Shown here: positions 32,587 through 42,272 of the stretch, one piece after another
Numbering within the stretch: position 1 is the first letter of the stretch
Layout of the letters: each line of letters opens with the position of its first letter
NCBI GenBank assembly: GCA_002392765.1
Contig: DGHT01000057.1
Coordinates: 1 to 52,324 of the forward strand
DNA length: 52,324 nt
Origin: Verrucomicrobia bacterium UBA3841
GTDB taxonomy: Bacteria > Verrucomicrobiota > Kiritimatiellia > RFP12 > UBA1067
Reading direction: 5' to 3'
Program-made: the position numbers and the translations under genes
Notes under the pieces: generated by a model
Database searches by the model: none
Seen by the model: the letters and a program-made list of their open reading frames with translations, nothing else
What the model was told of the DNA's origin: nothing

Positions 32587-35500
32587 CGTCTTTCTCCATA
32601 TCGAACTTCTTGGAATACACAAGAACCCGGTCGTCGCGCTTGTCGCTGCGCATCACCCACTTGTCATCCAGCCCCCGCGCGCAGGGAAGGCTCTCGACGC
32701 CCATTCCGCCGGTGACTGTTTCGCATCCGGCCGGGAGAAGATCCTGAATCACCAGATCGTTGTAGCTTCTGGCGGCGGACGACTTGAGCGTCAGCTCCAC
32801 CACGACCATGTCGCCGCGTTTGGCGTTGGCGGTATCGTACTCTTTACCTTCCGCTGTCAGGAATCTGCGCCTGACGGACAGGAGACCGGAAACTTCCTTT
32901 TCCTCCTCCGGACGCGGAAGCGTGGACGATTTCCACGTCACGAACGCCGTGCCTTCGCCGACATTCAGGAGTTTTCCGCCCGCTTCGCGCACTTCGCAGC
33001 GTCCGCCTTTCGCAGGATGCGCCCTGTAGTACGCGCCGAGCGCCAGAAGCGCATGGGCGTTGGATTCCGTCGTTCCCCAGGAATACAGCGACTTGTCCCT
33101 CTTGTCTACGAGATACGACACGAGCGGCGGGATCCGCGGATCGTCGGCGTCGACGTCGAGGAGCGCCAGGAGCGCAAAGGCCGCTTCCTTCACGGAACCC
33201 GGAGACGCGGCGCCCTCCAGAAGTTTCGCGGCTTTCTTCGCCGCCCCCGAGACCGCGAAAGCGCGGGCGAGTCTGGCGCGGGAAAGGAGGGAAAGCGAAT
33301 CGGACTTGTCGAACAGAACGAGCATTTTCGCCGTGTCGGGATGTCCGGCGAGCGCCAGCGTGTGGCAGGCGTAAGCGGCGACATTGTCATCCTCCGACTC
33401 CGCCCATTCGCGAAGGTAGCCGAGAACTCTGTCGCGGCAGGCGGTCTTCGTCTCGATTCCGGAAGCGTACGCCTCGACGAGGAAGTGGGCGGCATACAGC
33501 GACACTTCCCTGTCCCATGGCGGACATTCGCAGTCGGGCCACATCGTGAAATCGCGGCGCCTCATCATGGACTCTACGCGGCGAACTCCGGATACGGTGA
33601 ATTTCCCCAAATCGTCCTTTTCCCCCTTTCCGAGCGACGAGAGTATGCCTCCCGCCGTGATCAGCGGAAATATCCTCGAAGAAGTCTGCTCAAGACACCC
33701 GTGCGGATATTCGGCCAGCCAGTCGAGCGCGTTTTTAAGCTCTCCCATCCGCGTTGAACTTGCGCAATACGCGAACTGGAACGGCCGCCCGTCCGCCGGG
33801 CGGGGAATGTCGAATGCAGCACCCGGATCGAGTACGACCGTCCCGCCCTCCTGACGCCACGCGGCGGCGGGTCTCACCGGAAGGAATATCGTGGAGTCCT
33901 GCTTCTCGCCGAGACCTTCGGCGGCGAAGGTTATCTCCATCTCGCCGGGCGCGTCGGGCGCTTTGATGTCGACGGGCACTATCGCCTTTTTCCCGTCGGC
34001 CACGAAAACGCAGCCTGTGATCGATCCGGCGGCCTCCGGAACGGACCGCATCGCCCAGCTCACACTGTACGACACGTCGCCGTCGGCGCCGCTCCTGTTG
34101 TACACGGGAAGCGTGGCGCGGAAAACGTCGCCGGGCGACGCGAATCTCGGCGCGTCGGGTTTGATCCCGAGTCTCGGCGCAATCTTGAGATGCTCCGCCG
34201 CCGCGCCCGTCGCGCCTGACGACACTGCGACCGCCGTCACGCGCACTTCGCCGGAAAAGCCGGAGAAGCCGGAAATGTCGAACACGGTTTTCACCTTTCC
34301 GTCCACGACCTTAAGCGCGCTTTGCGAAAGAGCAAGAGGCTTGAATCTGCGGGACGGTTCCGGGCTTATGCGCGACATCATACCGAGGAAACCGTCGCCG
34401 CCCGTCTTCACGCCCCTGATCTTCATCTCGTCCTCGCCCACTATAGGGAGCAGCCGTCTGAAGAGATCGAATTTCTCCTTCAAGCCGCTGCGCGGACGGG
34501 AAAGTTCGCCGACAGGATCCGGAACGGCTTCGCCGGTCAGGAGGTTTATGCCCTCGTCGACAAGCGTCACGCTCACTGTTTCCGCGCCGGGGGCGTCGAT
34601 TTCGACTTCCACGGAATTGCGCGCGGCGGCGGCCTTCACGGCGACGGGAATCTCGCAGGCGGCGTCCCTGACCTTGATGCACGTCTCTCCGTGCGCCCTG
34701 AACGCGAGATGTCCGGAGCCGGCCTCGATGCCCTGCACGACGGTCAGCGCGACTTCAAGGTTTGGCGCGCAGGAGGAGTCTACTGGATCGAGTTCGATCT
34801 CGCACGTCGCAGAGTCGAGATTGACGGTTCTCGCGTACAAAAGCCTGTCGCGGAAAACTTCGACAAGCGCCGTGCCGGCAAACGGAGAGCGCACCGCAAT
34901 GCGCGGCGTGTCGCCTGGGCGGTAGAGCGTCTTGTCCGCCGCAAGCGCTACGCGCGCGGGATTGGCGAGAGGCGCGCGCACGCCGTCGCAGTCGCCGTAG
35001 CGGGAAAAATAGAATCCGTGGGAGAAAGAACTTTCGGCGTTCTCGAGCGAAAGCACGTAGTCGCCGCTGTCCGGCAATTGAAGGGAAAGCGTCCCGGAAC
35101 CGTCGCCGCCGGTCTCGAAATCCGCGCCGTCGATCACCAGCTGCCTGCATTTCGAAGAATTCCACGACCCGAAACCGTCGTTTCCGAGTTCATAGGAATA
35201 TACGCTGTCGAGTTTCTCGACACGCACTTTCATCGAGCGCTTCCCGCCGAGCGGCGATCCGTCGCTCTTCACGCACGATACGCGGACTTGCACGTCTCCC
35301 GCCGCATCCGCACGGAGCGTATCGCCCATTTCGGCGCCGATATAGTACGGATAGACATGCATCGTCGCCGTCTTTACGGATGTCGCCGGACGCCCGCCGT
35401 CCTCGAACACCACGCCCTGGAGACACGCCTTCACGGCCGCAGCGGGTTTGAGAGATCTGTCGGCCGCCGCGAACACCGCTTTCCCGTCTTTGTCGAGCGC

Positions 35501-37267
35501 CGTCGACGGCAGTTTAACGATGCTGCTTTCTGCGGCGCGGCGGTCGTCTCCGAATTTCCAGCCCTGCCAGCCGGCGGGGGCGAACGGCTCGTCCGCGAAC
35601 ATGAACGACGCCTCGCATTTGAGACCTTCCGCAGGTTCGCCGGTGAGATGCTCCGCCGTCACCTCGAAAGGCAGCGTTCCCGCTTCCGCCGCAGGCAGCG
35701 GTTTGACGGCAACGCGGATTTGCGGGGGCGCGAAATCCTCGATCTTGACATGGCGCGAGCAGAGGCGCGTTCCATGCTCGCCGGGGAGTGCCGTTTCGAC
35801 CGTCCATGTTCCGGACGGCTGCTCGTCGGGGACGGAAAACGCGTCGGACGACACCCTTCCCGATTCATCGGTCGTCAAGGACAGTTCGGCGAACCTGTCC
35901 CCGTCGGGACGCTTCAAGACGATCTTCACGGGGATCCGTCCGGGCGTCTTTCCGGCGAAGTCCCTGATTATCGATTCCACGAAAATCTTCTCGCCGTGCC
36001 TGTAGATTCCGCGATCCGTCCACGAAAACGCGGCAAGTTCACCTTTTTCGAGGTGCGCCGGCATGTACGTATCGGAGAACGTCTCGGAAACCTCCGTGCT
36101 GGATGCAAACTGGACGTATACGGAGTCCGAGCCATCCTCTTTCCAGGCAACGGCCGCGAACGGCTCTCCGTCCTCGATCTTTCCGCATTCGCACCATCCT
36201 TGCGCATCGGTTGTTCCGCGCGCAATCATGATATTGGCCTTTGAATAGACGGCGACCGTCGCGCCAGCGACGGGCGTCCCCCCCGACAGCGTGGTAATCC
36301 AGGCCGAAACGCGGTCGCCGGTCTTTCTGCACGCAAGCGCCATGTCTGTGACGCACACGACCTTGAAACGTTCCATGTCCCCGTTCGACAAACGCGCAAG
36401 ATAGGTCCCGTTGAGGACATTCCCGTCAAGCGGGGAGAGGCTGAAAGACGCTTTCTGTTTGACGTTCGGGATTGCGGGGAAATCTACGCTCGACGCCCAT
36501 GAATTGCCGGCCAGATCGGACACGAACGACTCCCTGTTCCATGATGTGCGCCATATTTTACTGTAGGCGTTCTCCTCGAGCGCCAGCATGTGGATGATGT
36601 TCGCGCGCGGAACCTGGCGCGTCTCGGCGATCAGATTCGTTACGTTTATCGCCTCGATGGCGACTAGCCTGTCCCCGGACGGGGAAAGATACCTTCCTCC
36701 GTCCCTGAATCCGAACGATGCGGGTTCGTCCTCGCGCCGCAGCTCGCGCGTGAAATCGGACTTGAGCGGCGCCGTGCCCGCCTTGGCGCAGGGAAGTCCG
36801 GCTCTGATGCGGAACGTCAGGTTCGTGCGGTGGAGGAAATCGGCGGAAACGACGATCGCTTCGGCCAGCTTCCAATCGGAATACCTGTACGTTTTAATCT
36901 TTGAAATCGCCGGCGTGCCGGAATAAACGGGCCCCGCGGTGATGAAATTCCGGATTGACGACATGTCCGGGGTTTCGTTGAAGAATATGTAAACAGATCT
37001 TTTGTCGTCGTACCGGAATTCCTCGATTTCCAGCTCTTTCGGGATGCCGTCATCCTCCAACTCCGTCTCTTCCGACGGTTTTGCCGAATCTTCGGCGGCC
37101 GATTCCCGGGCCGATTCCGGTGCCGGACTTTCCACCGCCCTGCTTTCACGACGCCCCTCCAGGTCGTCTATTTTCATTTGAAGCTTGCCGATCTTGTACA
37201 CTGATGCGGCCAGCAACCCTGAAAGAAGCGCGAACAGCGCGCCAAACAATTTGGTTTTCGATTTCAT
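32450..37267 (-). CDS. Bacterial alpha-2-macroglobulin (thioester-containing)
   Basis: A 1605-residue periplasmic protease trap. After an N-terminal membrane anchor (TKLFGALFALLSGLLAASVY) and an acidic linker come MG-type beta domains (SWTDRGIYRHGEKIF) and the bait region. The thioester domain carries an intact CLEQ in EYPHGCLEQTSSRIFP (near 1189), and a terminal receptor-like domain ends the chain. These proteins trap attacking proteases and cooperate with PBP1C in repairing the wall. Unlike many bacterial relatives there is no lipobox Cys, so it is held by a membrane helix instead. The ATG has AAGGAGC upstream. The gene is divergent from the plus-strand cluster. Confidence 0.94.
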   Translation of the reverse strand: MKSKTKLFGALFALLSGLLAASVYKIGKLQMKIDDLEGRRESRAVESPAPESARESAAEDSAKPSEETELEDDGIPKELEIEEFRYDDKRSVYIFFNETPDMSSIRNFITAGPVYSGTPAISKIKTYRYSDWKLAEAIVVSADFLHRTNLTFRIRAGLPCAKAGTAPLKSDFTRELRREDEPASFGFRDGGRYLSPSGDRLVAIEAINVTNLIAETRQVPRANIIHMLALEENAYSKIWRTSWNRESFVSDLAGNSWASSVDFPAIPNVKQKASFSLSPLDGNVLNGTYLARLSNGDMERFKVVCVTDMALACRKTGDRVSAWITTLSGGTPVAGATVAVYSKANIMIARGTTDAQGWCECGKIEDGEPFAAVAWKEDGSDSVYVQFASSTEVSETFSDTYMPAHLEKGELAAFSWTDRGIYRHGEKIFVESIIRDFAGKTPGRIPVKIVLKRPDGDRFAELSLTTDESGRVSSDAFSVPDEQPSGTWTVETALPGEHGTRLCSRHVKIEDFAPPQIRVAVKPLPAAEAGTLPFEVTAEHLTGEPAEGLKCEASFMFADEPFAPAGWQGWKFGDDRRAAESSIVKLPSTALDKDGKAVFAAADRSLKPAAAVKACLQGVVFEDGGRPATSVKTATMHVYPYYIGAEMGDTLRADAAGDVQVRVSCVKSDGSPLGGKRSMKVRVEKLDSVYSYELGNDGFGSWNSSKCRQLVIDGADFETGGDGSGTLSLQLPDSGDYVLSLENAESSFSHGFYFSRYGDCDGVRAPLANPARVALAADKTLYRPGDTPRIAVRSPFAGTALVEVFRDRLLYARTVNLDSATCEIELDPVDSSCAPNLEVALTVVQGIEAGSGHLAFRAHGETCIKVRDAACEIPVAVKAAAARNSVEVEIDAPGAETVSVTLVDEGINLLTGEAVPDPVGELSRPRSGLKEKFDLFRRLLPIVGEDEMKIRGVKTGGDGFLGMMSRISPEPSRRFKPLALSQSALKVVDGKVKTVFDISGFSGFSGEVRVTAVAVSSGATGAAAEHLKIAPRLGIKPDAPRFASPGDVFRATLPVYNRSGADGDVSYSVSWAMRSVPEAAGSITGCVFVADGKKAIVPVDIKAPDAPGEMEITFAAEGLGEKQDSTIFLPVRPAAAWRQEGGTVVLDPGAAFDIPRPADGRPFQFAYCASSTRMGELKNALDWLAEYPHGCLEQTSSRIFPLITAGGILSSLGKGEKDDLGKFTVSGVRRVESMMRRRDFTMWPDCECPPWDREVSLYAAHFLVEAYASGIETKTACRDRVLGYLREWAESEDDNVAAYACHTLALAGHPDTAKMLVLFDKSDSLSLLSRARLARAFAVSGAAKKAAKLLEGAASPGSVKEAAFALLALLDVDADDPRIPPLVSYLVDKRDKSLYSWGTTESNAHALLALGAYYRAHPAKGGRCEVREAGGKLLNVGEGTAFVTWKSSTLPRPEEEKEVSGLLSVRRRFLTAEGKEYDTANAKRGDMVVVELTLKSSAARSYNDLVIQDLLPAGCETVTGGMGVESLPCARGLDDKWVMRSDKRDDRVLVYSKKFDMEKDGEVRFIYQTRVVSPGDYAVAGVSVEAMYDPALSARSLGGRFVVRD

Positions 37268-37333
37268 TTAATGCTCCTTCTATTCCCTTACTGTACGATT
37301 GATCGCTTTTCTAACACAAAAAAATTCAAAAAT

Positions 37334-37362
37334 TTGCACAGATACTCTTATTATGCTATAAT
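37334..37362 (+). promoter_or_regulatory. Promoter of the plus-strand envelope cluster
   Basis: TTGCAC (37334-37339), a 17-nt spacer and TATAAT (37357-37362) with an upstream TGC (extended -10). It lies in the 158-bp divergent gap, about 65 nt before the first gene. A weaker minus-strand pair (TTGTGT/TACAGT) may serve the alpha-2-macroglobulin gene. Confidence 0.75.
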
Positions 37363-37431
37363 AATAAGACCAAACCGCGATACGTTCCTGGCGAAAAGAA
37401 CGGCCGGTTTTCAAGATATGGAGAAATGACG

Positions 37432-38499
37432 ATGGTCGACAACGACAACGAAAACAGAAACATCCACAGGGAGGGCGCTTCCATCCCTTCCCACGCGGTA
37501 AGCATCTACGGAAGCAGCGACGCCCTCGACGATTTCCCTGTCCTGAAAGCGTTTCAGCAATACGTGGACGGCGAACAGGCGAAAGCCCACAAGCGCCTGA
37601 TGAGCGTCTGCTTCTTTTTCACGATTCTCATTCTAGTCGTCATAGGCGTTTTCATGTTCATCATATCAAACATGAAAACGGCCGATCCCTCGACCGACGC
37701 CACGATAAAGGCGCTGTCTGAAAACAACGCCGCTCTCCAGCGCCAGGTTCTCGACCAGACCGTCAAGATGAACGAACAGCTCCTCGCGCAGATTTCCGCG
37801 AAGAAGGAGAACGTCCCCGCCCCCGCGCCCGCCGCCAATCCCCTCGACATCGAAATGCAGCGCAAAAACCTCGAACTCCAGGCCCGTGTGAAGGAACTGG
37901 AAATCGAACGGCGCTACCAGGCCGAGAAGGAAGCGGAAGCCGCGAAACGCGCGGCGGAGGCGAAACCGATTGAAATGACCGAAGACGAAAAACTTTCGCG
38001 CGAAGATAAAATCCGCAAGTACGAGCGTCTGCAGAAAAACAAGGAAGAAAAACTCAAAGAGCGAGAGGAAAGACTGGCGCGCGAGGAAAAGCGCCTGAAG
38101 GAAAAGGAGCGCGAACTCTGGCTCAAACAGCAATACCCCGACATCCCGCAAAACGCACCGGCGGTTAAACCGGAAACCAGACAGCAGCCCCAGCAGACGA
38201 AGCCGAAAGCCGAAGTTGCGCCCAGACCGGCCGCCCCGAAACCGGCAGCAGCCCCGAAGCCGGCAGTCGCGGCGAAACCAGTCGCGGCAAAGCCGGCCGC
38301 AACAGCAAAGCCCGCCGCAGCACCCAGACAAACCGCGCCTGTCAAGACGGCGGTCAAGACAGCCCCCGTCAAAACACCTGTCGCAGAGGACGACGACATG
38401 AGCGATCTCGAGTTCCTCGACCATCTGGACGATCTTGACGAAATAGACGAGATAAACCTCGACGGCGGCGACAATGGGCTTACGATCCCCCTTGAATAA
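37432..38499 (+). CDS. Membrane-anchored coiled-coil protein, function unknown
   Basis: I choose the second ATG (37432) because GGAGA at 37420-37424 is too close to the first (37426); this gives 355 residues. An N-terminal soluble stretch of about 55 residues precedes one membrane helix (VCFFFTILILVVIGVFMFIIS). A long charged coiled coil follows (about residues 85-245, rich in KEEKLKEREERLAREEK), then an Ala/Pro/Lys-rich flexible region (about 260-320) and an acidic tail (DDDMSDLEFLDHLDDLDEIDE). The layout resembles envelope-spanning or scaffold proteins. No family is recognised. It is the first gene after the promoter, so it may organise the glycan enzymes that follow (inference). Confidence 0.75.
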   Translation: MVDNDNENRNIHREGASIPSHAVSIYGSSDALDDFPVLKAFQQYVDGEQAKAHKRLMSVCFFFTILILVVIGVFMFIISNMKTADPSTDATIKALSENNAALQRQVLDQTVKMNEQLLAQISAKKENVPAPAPAANPLDIEMQRKNLELQARVKELEIERRYQAEKEAEAAKRAAEAKPIEMTEDEKLSREDKIRKYERLQKNKEEKLKEREERLAREEKRLKEKERELWLKQQYPDIPQNAPAVKPETRQQPQQTKPKAEVAPRPAAPKPAAAPKPAVAAKPVAAKPAATAKPAAAPRQTAPVKTAVKTAPVKTPVAEDDDMSDLEFLDHLDDLDEIDEINLDGGDNGLTIPLE

Positions 38500-38507
38500 C
38501 AGGCACG

Positions 38508-39407
38508 ATGCATACTTTTGCGCAAATAGTAAAGCTTGCGAGGGTCGAACACTGGATAAAGAACTTCCTCGTTTTTCTGCCGCCGTTCTTTCTGGGCGTC
38601 GCGTTCAAGCCCGGAATCGCGGTGCTTCTTGCGCCCGCGTTCCTCTCGTTCTCGTTCGCGGCGAGCGCGGTCTACGCGCTCAATGACGTTTTCGACAGGG
38701 AGAAGGACCGTTCCCATCCGGTGAAAAAATCGAGGCCCGTCGCATCGGGATCCGTTTCAGCCGGATCGGCAGTGCTTCTCGCCGCAGTGCTGGCGGCCGC
38801 CGCATTCGCGACATCGCTTCTGGCGCACGCCCCGGCAATGACGACAGTCGTTCTGGCGGCCTATCTCGCATCGAACATCGCGTACAGCGCCCATTTCAAA
38901 AACACTCCGCTCATCGACATATTCCTTCTGGCGTCCGGATTCGTGTTCAGGATTTTCTACGGAGGATTCTTCTTCGGCGTAGAAGTCTCGTCCTGGCTTT
39001 TCCTCTGCATTTTCTCGGGGGCGCTGTATTTCGCATGCGGGAAAAGGAAGAAGGAACTGTCGCGTTCAGGCGGCGGCTCGCAGTCGAGATCGGTGCTTAA
39101 ATTCTATACGCAGAAATTTCTCGATGCGCACTACTACGCGTTCTTCACCCTCGCCATACTTTTCTACTGCCTGTGGACCGTCACGAGGACAGACCAGCAC
39201 GCCGTCGGAAAGCTCGCGCTTACGATTCCAGTGCTGATTTTCATACTCGCGCGGTACAACTACCTTCTTGAAACGGACAAATCCGACGGCGACCCCGTTC
39301 CCGCGCTTCTTCACGATGCGTGGCTTCTGACGGCGGCGGCGGCGTTCGTCGTGATGAACTTCGTCATTCTCTATTTCGGCGCGTGGCTGCCGAGAGTCAG
39401 ATACTGA
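38508..39407 (+). CDS. UbiA-family prenyltransferase, decaprenyl-phosphate phosphoribosyltransferase-like
   Basis: The 299-residue protein has eight to nine membrane helices and the UbiA aspartate motif in the form ALNDVFDREKDRSHPVKKSRPVASG. That wording is typical of enzymes that put phosphoribose on polyprenyl phosphate (Rv3806c type), the first step to polyprenyl-linked arabinose or ribose donors. The second conserved region is FKNTPLIDIFLLASGFVFRI. The ATG follows the coiled-coil gene after 8 bp. I do not see the oxidoreductase pair (DprE1/DprE2) that would complete the arabinose pathway, so the final sugar is open. Confidence 0.85.
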   Translation: MHTFAQIVKLARVEHWIKNFLVFLPPFFLGVAFKPGIAVLLAPAFLSFSFAASAVYALNDVFDREKDRSHPVKKSRPVASGSVSAGSAVLLAAVLAAAAFATSLLAHAPAMTTVVLAAYLASNIAYSAHFKNTPLIDIFLLASGFVFRIFYGGFFFGVEVSSWLFLCIFSGALYFACGKRKKELSRSGGGSQSRSVLKFYTQKFLDAHYYAFFTLAILFYCLWTVTRTDQHAVGKLALTIPVLIFILARYNYLLETDKSDGDPVPALLHDAWLLTAAAAFVVMNFVILYFGAWLPRVRY

Positions 39408-39426
39408 CACAAACGGGGGAGCGGCA

Positions 39427-40014
39427 ATGCAAATTGAAACAACAGAAACAGGCTCGTACGGGGTCAATTGTTCGCTGATCGAAAATCAGGGAAAGACGTG
39501 GATCGTCGATCCCGGCAGCGAACCGGAAAAAATCCTCCGCATGATCGGCAAACACGGCCGCGCTCCCGACGCGATACTTCTCACGCACGCGCACTTCGAC
39601 CATGTGTCGGCCGTGGCGGCCCTTGAAAAGGAATATCCCGGAATTCCGGTTTACGTCCATCCCGCGGATCTGCCGATGTTCGCACATCCCATGAACGCAT
39701 GTCCACCCGAATACCCCTCCCCGCCGAAACCGCTGACGGTCGCGAACGCTCTCGATCTTCCGATGACGATCCACACGCCAGGACATACTCCCGGAAGCGT
39801 ATGCTACCTTTTCACGGACGCGAACGTTCTCTTCAGCGGAGACACGCTTTTTGCGGGGTCTGTCGGCAGGACCGACTTCCCCGGCGGAAGCATGTCGGCG
39901 CTCATGTCTTCGCTCCGGCGGCTTGCCGCGCTGCCGCCCGCCCTGCGCGTCATTCCCGGACACGGCCCGTTCACGACGATAGGCGACGAAATCGAAAGCA
40001 ACCCGTACATGTAG
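39427..40014 (+). CDS. MBL-fold metallo-hydrolase (glyoxalase II-like)
   Basis: The 195-residue protein has the metal-binding motif THAHFDH (residues 56-62), followed by HTPGHTPGSVCYLF, FSGDTLFAGSVGRTD and VIPGHGP, in the order of the GloB/YcbL family. It binds one or two zinc ions in the cytoplasm. The substrate is probably a thioester such as S-lactoylglutathione or a related small molecule. The ATG has GGGGGAG upstream and lies 19 bp after the UbiA gene. Its link to glycan synthesis is not evident. Confidence 0.9.
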   Translation: MQIETTETGSYGVNCSLIENQGKTWIVDPGSEPEKILRMIGKHGRAPDAILLTHAHFDHVSAVAALEKEYPGIPVYVHPADLPMFAHPMNACPPEYPSPPKPLTVANALDLPMTIHTPGHTPGSVCYLFTDANVLFSGDTLFAGSVGRTDFPGGSMSALMSSLRRLAALPPALRVIPGHGPFTTIGDEIESNPYM

Positions 40015-40020
40015 GAATCG

Positions 40021-41211
40021 ATGAAAGCTCTGCTATACCACAAAGAACTGACATCCATAATGGGAGGCGGCACGTTCCAGCCGCTTCTGCTTGTCGCGGA
40101 ACTGCAGAAAAAGTGCGACGTCACCCTCGTCTTGAACAAAAACACCAACCTCGCCGAAGTCTGCAGAATGTCGGGGGTCGATGTCGATGCGTCGAAAGTC
40201 GATGTCGTGGCGCTTGATTCCGGTAAAAGCTTCTGGGAGAGATTCCCCTCCATCCTCGCACTTCTGCGCGCCAGAAAACTCAAGCGTCTGGCCAGAGGTT
40301 TCGATATTTGCGTTTCGACGGCCAACGTCCAGGATTTCGGCAAGGGCGGACACCACTTCATATACCTCCTGAGCATGTTCGGCGGCGCGGCGTTCTACGA
40401 TTACATGATGCGCACCAAGAGCAAAACTGGCGTAAGACGCACTTTGAGACGCGTCGGCACGTGGCTGTTCGAATACATCGTGAAACCCCTTTTCGGACTG
40501 CGCCCCTTAAAGCGCATCCTCAACAATCCTTCCGAACGCATATACCCCACTTCCCGCTACGTATGGGACACGGTCGAAGGCTTCTACGGACGCTTCAACG
40601 GGAAGGTGTTCTACCCGCCGACGATTTTCGAGTTCGCCGGCGAGCCCCAGAAACGCGATCCGCTGAAGGCGATTTACGTCGGCAGGATTTTCCCGCCCAA
40701 GAGAATCGTCGATATAGTGGAAACGGTCGAAAAGGCGCGGAAGACGTCAGGCAAAAACATAACGCTGTCCGTCGCCGGCAAGCTCGTCGATTCGCCGTAT
40801 GTCGCAATGCTCCGCAAAATGGCCGAGACGCGACCCTGGCTCACGTTCCCCGGACCTGTCTACGGCAAGGACAAAGAGGAATTCATGACGTCCGCGTCTT
40901 TCGCGCTCCACGCCGAGCGCGATGAAGCGTTCGGCATAGCGATAGCCGAATATCTCAAGGCGGGGCTCGTGCCGGTGGTTCCGTCGTGCGGAGGTCCGAA
41001 GGAGATAGTCGACGATCCCGCGCTCGAATTCGGCAGCGTCGACGAGGCCGCGGCTATTTTGTCCCGTCTTGCCACCGACCCCGAATTCGCCGCGGAGAAG
41101 CACGAAAAATGCGCGGCGCGGGCCTCGCAATTCTCGGCTGACGCGTATTTCGCGCGCCAGCGCGCCGTCGTGGACGAAATGACCGGACAAAACGGAGATG
41201 GATGCAAATGA
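40021..41211 (+). CDS. Glycosyltransferase family 4
   Basis: The 396-residue protein shows the GT-B C-terminal half: AIYVGRIFPPKRIVDIVETVEKA, then GPVYGKDKEEFMTSASFALHAERDEAFGIAIAEYLKAGLVPVVPSCGG. The latter contains the EX7E-type motif used by retaining GT4 enzymes to bind a nucleotide sugar. The N-terminal half begins with a Gly-rich loop (TSIMGGGTFQPLLL) for acceptor binding. It probably adds a sugar to a lipid-linked surface glycan. The start follows the preceding stop after 6 bp, and its end overlaps the next gene by ATGA. Confidence 0.88.
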   Translation: MKALLYHKELTSIMGGGTFQPLLLVAELQKKCDVTLVLNKNTNLAEVCRMSGVDVDASKVDVVALDSGKSFWERFPSILALLRARKLKRLARGFDICVSTANVQDFGKGGHHFIYLLSMFGGAAFYDYMMRTKSKTGVRRTLRRVGTWLFEYIVKPLFGLRPLKRILNNPSERIYPTSRYVWDTVEGFYGRFNGKVFYPPTIFEFAGEPQKRDPLKAIYVGRIFPPKRIVDIVETVEKARKTSGKNITLSVAGKLVDSPYVAMLRKMAETRPWLTFPGPVYGKDKEEFMTSASFALHAERDEAFGIAIAEYLKAGLVPVVPSCGGPKEIVDDPALEFGSVDEAAAILSRLATDPEFAAEKHEKCAARASQFSADAYFARQRAVVDEMTGQNGDGCK

Positions 41212-42269
41212 AACCTTTTTTCTCGATAATCGTCCCGTGCTGCGATGTAGCGCCGTACGTCGGCGAATCGTTCGACTCGCTTCTTTCCCAGTCATTCGGA
41301 GACTGGGAGTGTCTGGCCGGGGTCGAAACGTCCAAAGACGCCACCGAGGAGATCGTGAGGGGGTACGCAGCCCGGGATCCGAGATTCAAAGTATTCACGG
41401 GGCCGCGCAGCGGATCATGTTCCGCGTCGCGCAACACCGGCACGGACATGGCCTGCGGAGAGTACGTCATATTTCTTGACGGCGACGACACCGTCGCACC
41501 CGGGTGCCTCGAAAGGCTTGCGAAGGCGATCCGCGAAAGGCCCGGGGCGGATCTCTACCCGTGCGCCATACAGGTCAGGAATGAACTGACCGGCAGAAAC
41601 GAGGAAGTGCGCGACAACTATCCGGCAGGTTTTTCGGACGAACTTTCCGGGCCCGAGGCGACGCTCATGCTGGAGCGCAGATACAAATACTCCTATCCGT
41701 GTCCGATGCTCCAGCTTACGGTATTCCGCCGCGGGTTTCTCGTAGAGAACGGCCTCAAATGCATCTACGGCCTTCGCATGCAGGACAGCGAATTCTCGCC
41801 GCGCGCGCTTTATCTCGCGAAGCGCGTAATACCCCTGCACGAGCCGTTCTACATCTACCGCATCCGCACGGGTTCCGTGCAGACCGTCGCTAAAAAGCCC
41901 GGCCACTTCTACAAGGATCTTGCGATCAGGCTCAAGTCCCTTTTCGCATTCTACGCGGAAAAATCCGCCTTGGCCGGATTTGACAGACGCATCGGGAAAG
42001 CGTGGGCGAGACGCTGGACCGGCACGATATTCTCGAAATGGTTCGGCAAGGGTTTTACCGCCGCGATACCGAGGGAGGAACGTCTCGAAACGCTTTCCAT
42101 CGTTTTCGCGGACGGCTTCGGCGATTTCGACCGCCTTCTCGAATCCGCTTCGTTCGCGCGGCGCTTCGCCGCTGGAAAAGTAAAAGCGTTTCTGCGCGAT
42201 CCGTCGGCGCGCGACCGCGTCGAAAGATTTTTCTCGCGCATATACTTCCCCTTCCTCGAAAGGTTCTAG
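41208..42269 (+). CDS. Glycosyltransferase family 2
   Basis: I choose the ATG at 41208 (353 residues) because it overlaps the previous stop as ATGA and begins MKPFFSIIVPCCDVAPY; an ATG two codons earlier is possible. The GT-A fold is seen in SIIVPC, the nucleotide-sugar region SRNTGTDMACGEYVIFLDGDDTV with the metal-binding DGDD, and an acceptor region MQDSEFSPRALYLAKR. The C-terminal 120 residues are basic and helical without membrane segments. It acts at the cytoplasmic face with the neighbouring GT4 enzyme. Confidence 0.9.
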   Translation: MKPFFSIIVPCCDVAPYVGESFDSLLSQSFGDWECLAGVETSKDATEEIVRGYAARDPRFKVFTGPRSGSCSASRNTGTDMACGEYVIFLDGDDTVAPGCLERLAKAIRERPGADLYPCAIQVRNELTGRNEEVRDNYPAGFSDELSGPEATLMLERRYKYSYPCPMLQLTVFRRGFLVENGLKCIYGLRMQDSEFSPRALYLAKRVIPLHEPFYIYRIRTGSVQTVAKKPGHFYKDLAIRLKSLFAFYAEKSALAGFDRRIGKAWARRWTGTIFSKWFGKGFTAAIPREERLETLSIVFADGFGDFDRLLESASFARRFAAGKVKAFLRDPSARDRVERFFSRIYFPFLERF

Positions 42270-42272
42270 ACG

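Noticed and set aside
32587..32622. TTG start for pbpC at 32622
   Set aside because: No ribosome site, whereas the GTG at 32584-32586 has GGAG at 7 nt; the membrane anchor is retained.
34322..36244. 640-codon plus-strand frame opposite the alpha-2-macroglobulin gene
   Set aside because: Shadow frame rich in Arg and His with no motif or ribosome site.
41202..41207. GT2 start at 41202
   Set aside because: Possible, but the ATG at 41208 makes the standard ATGA overlap and begins at the conserved family start.
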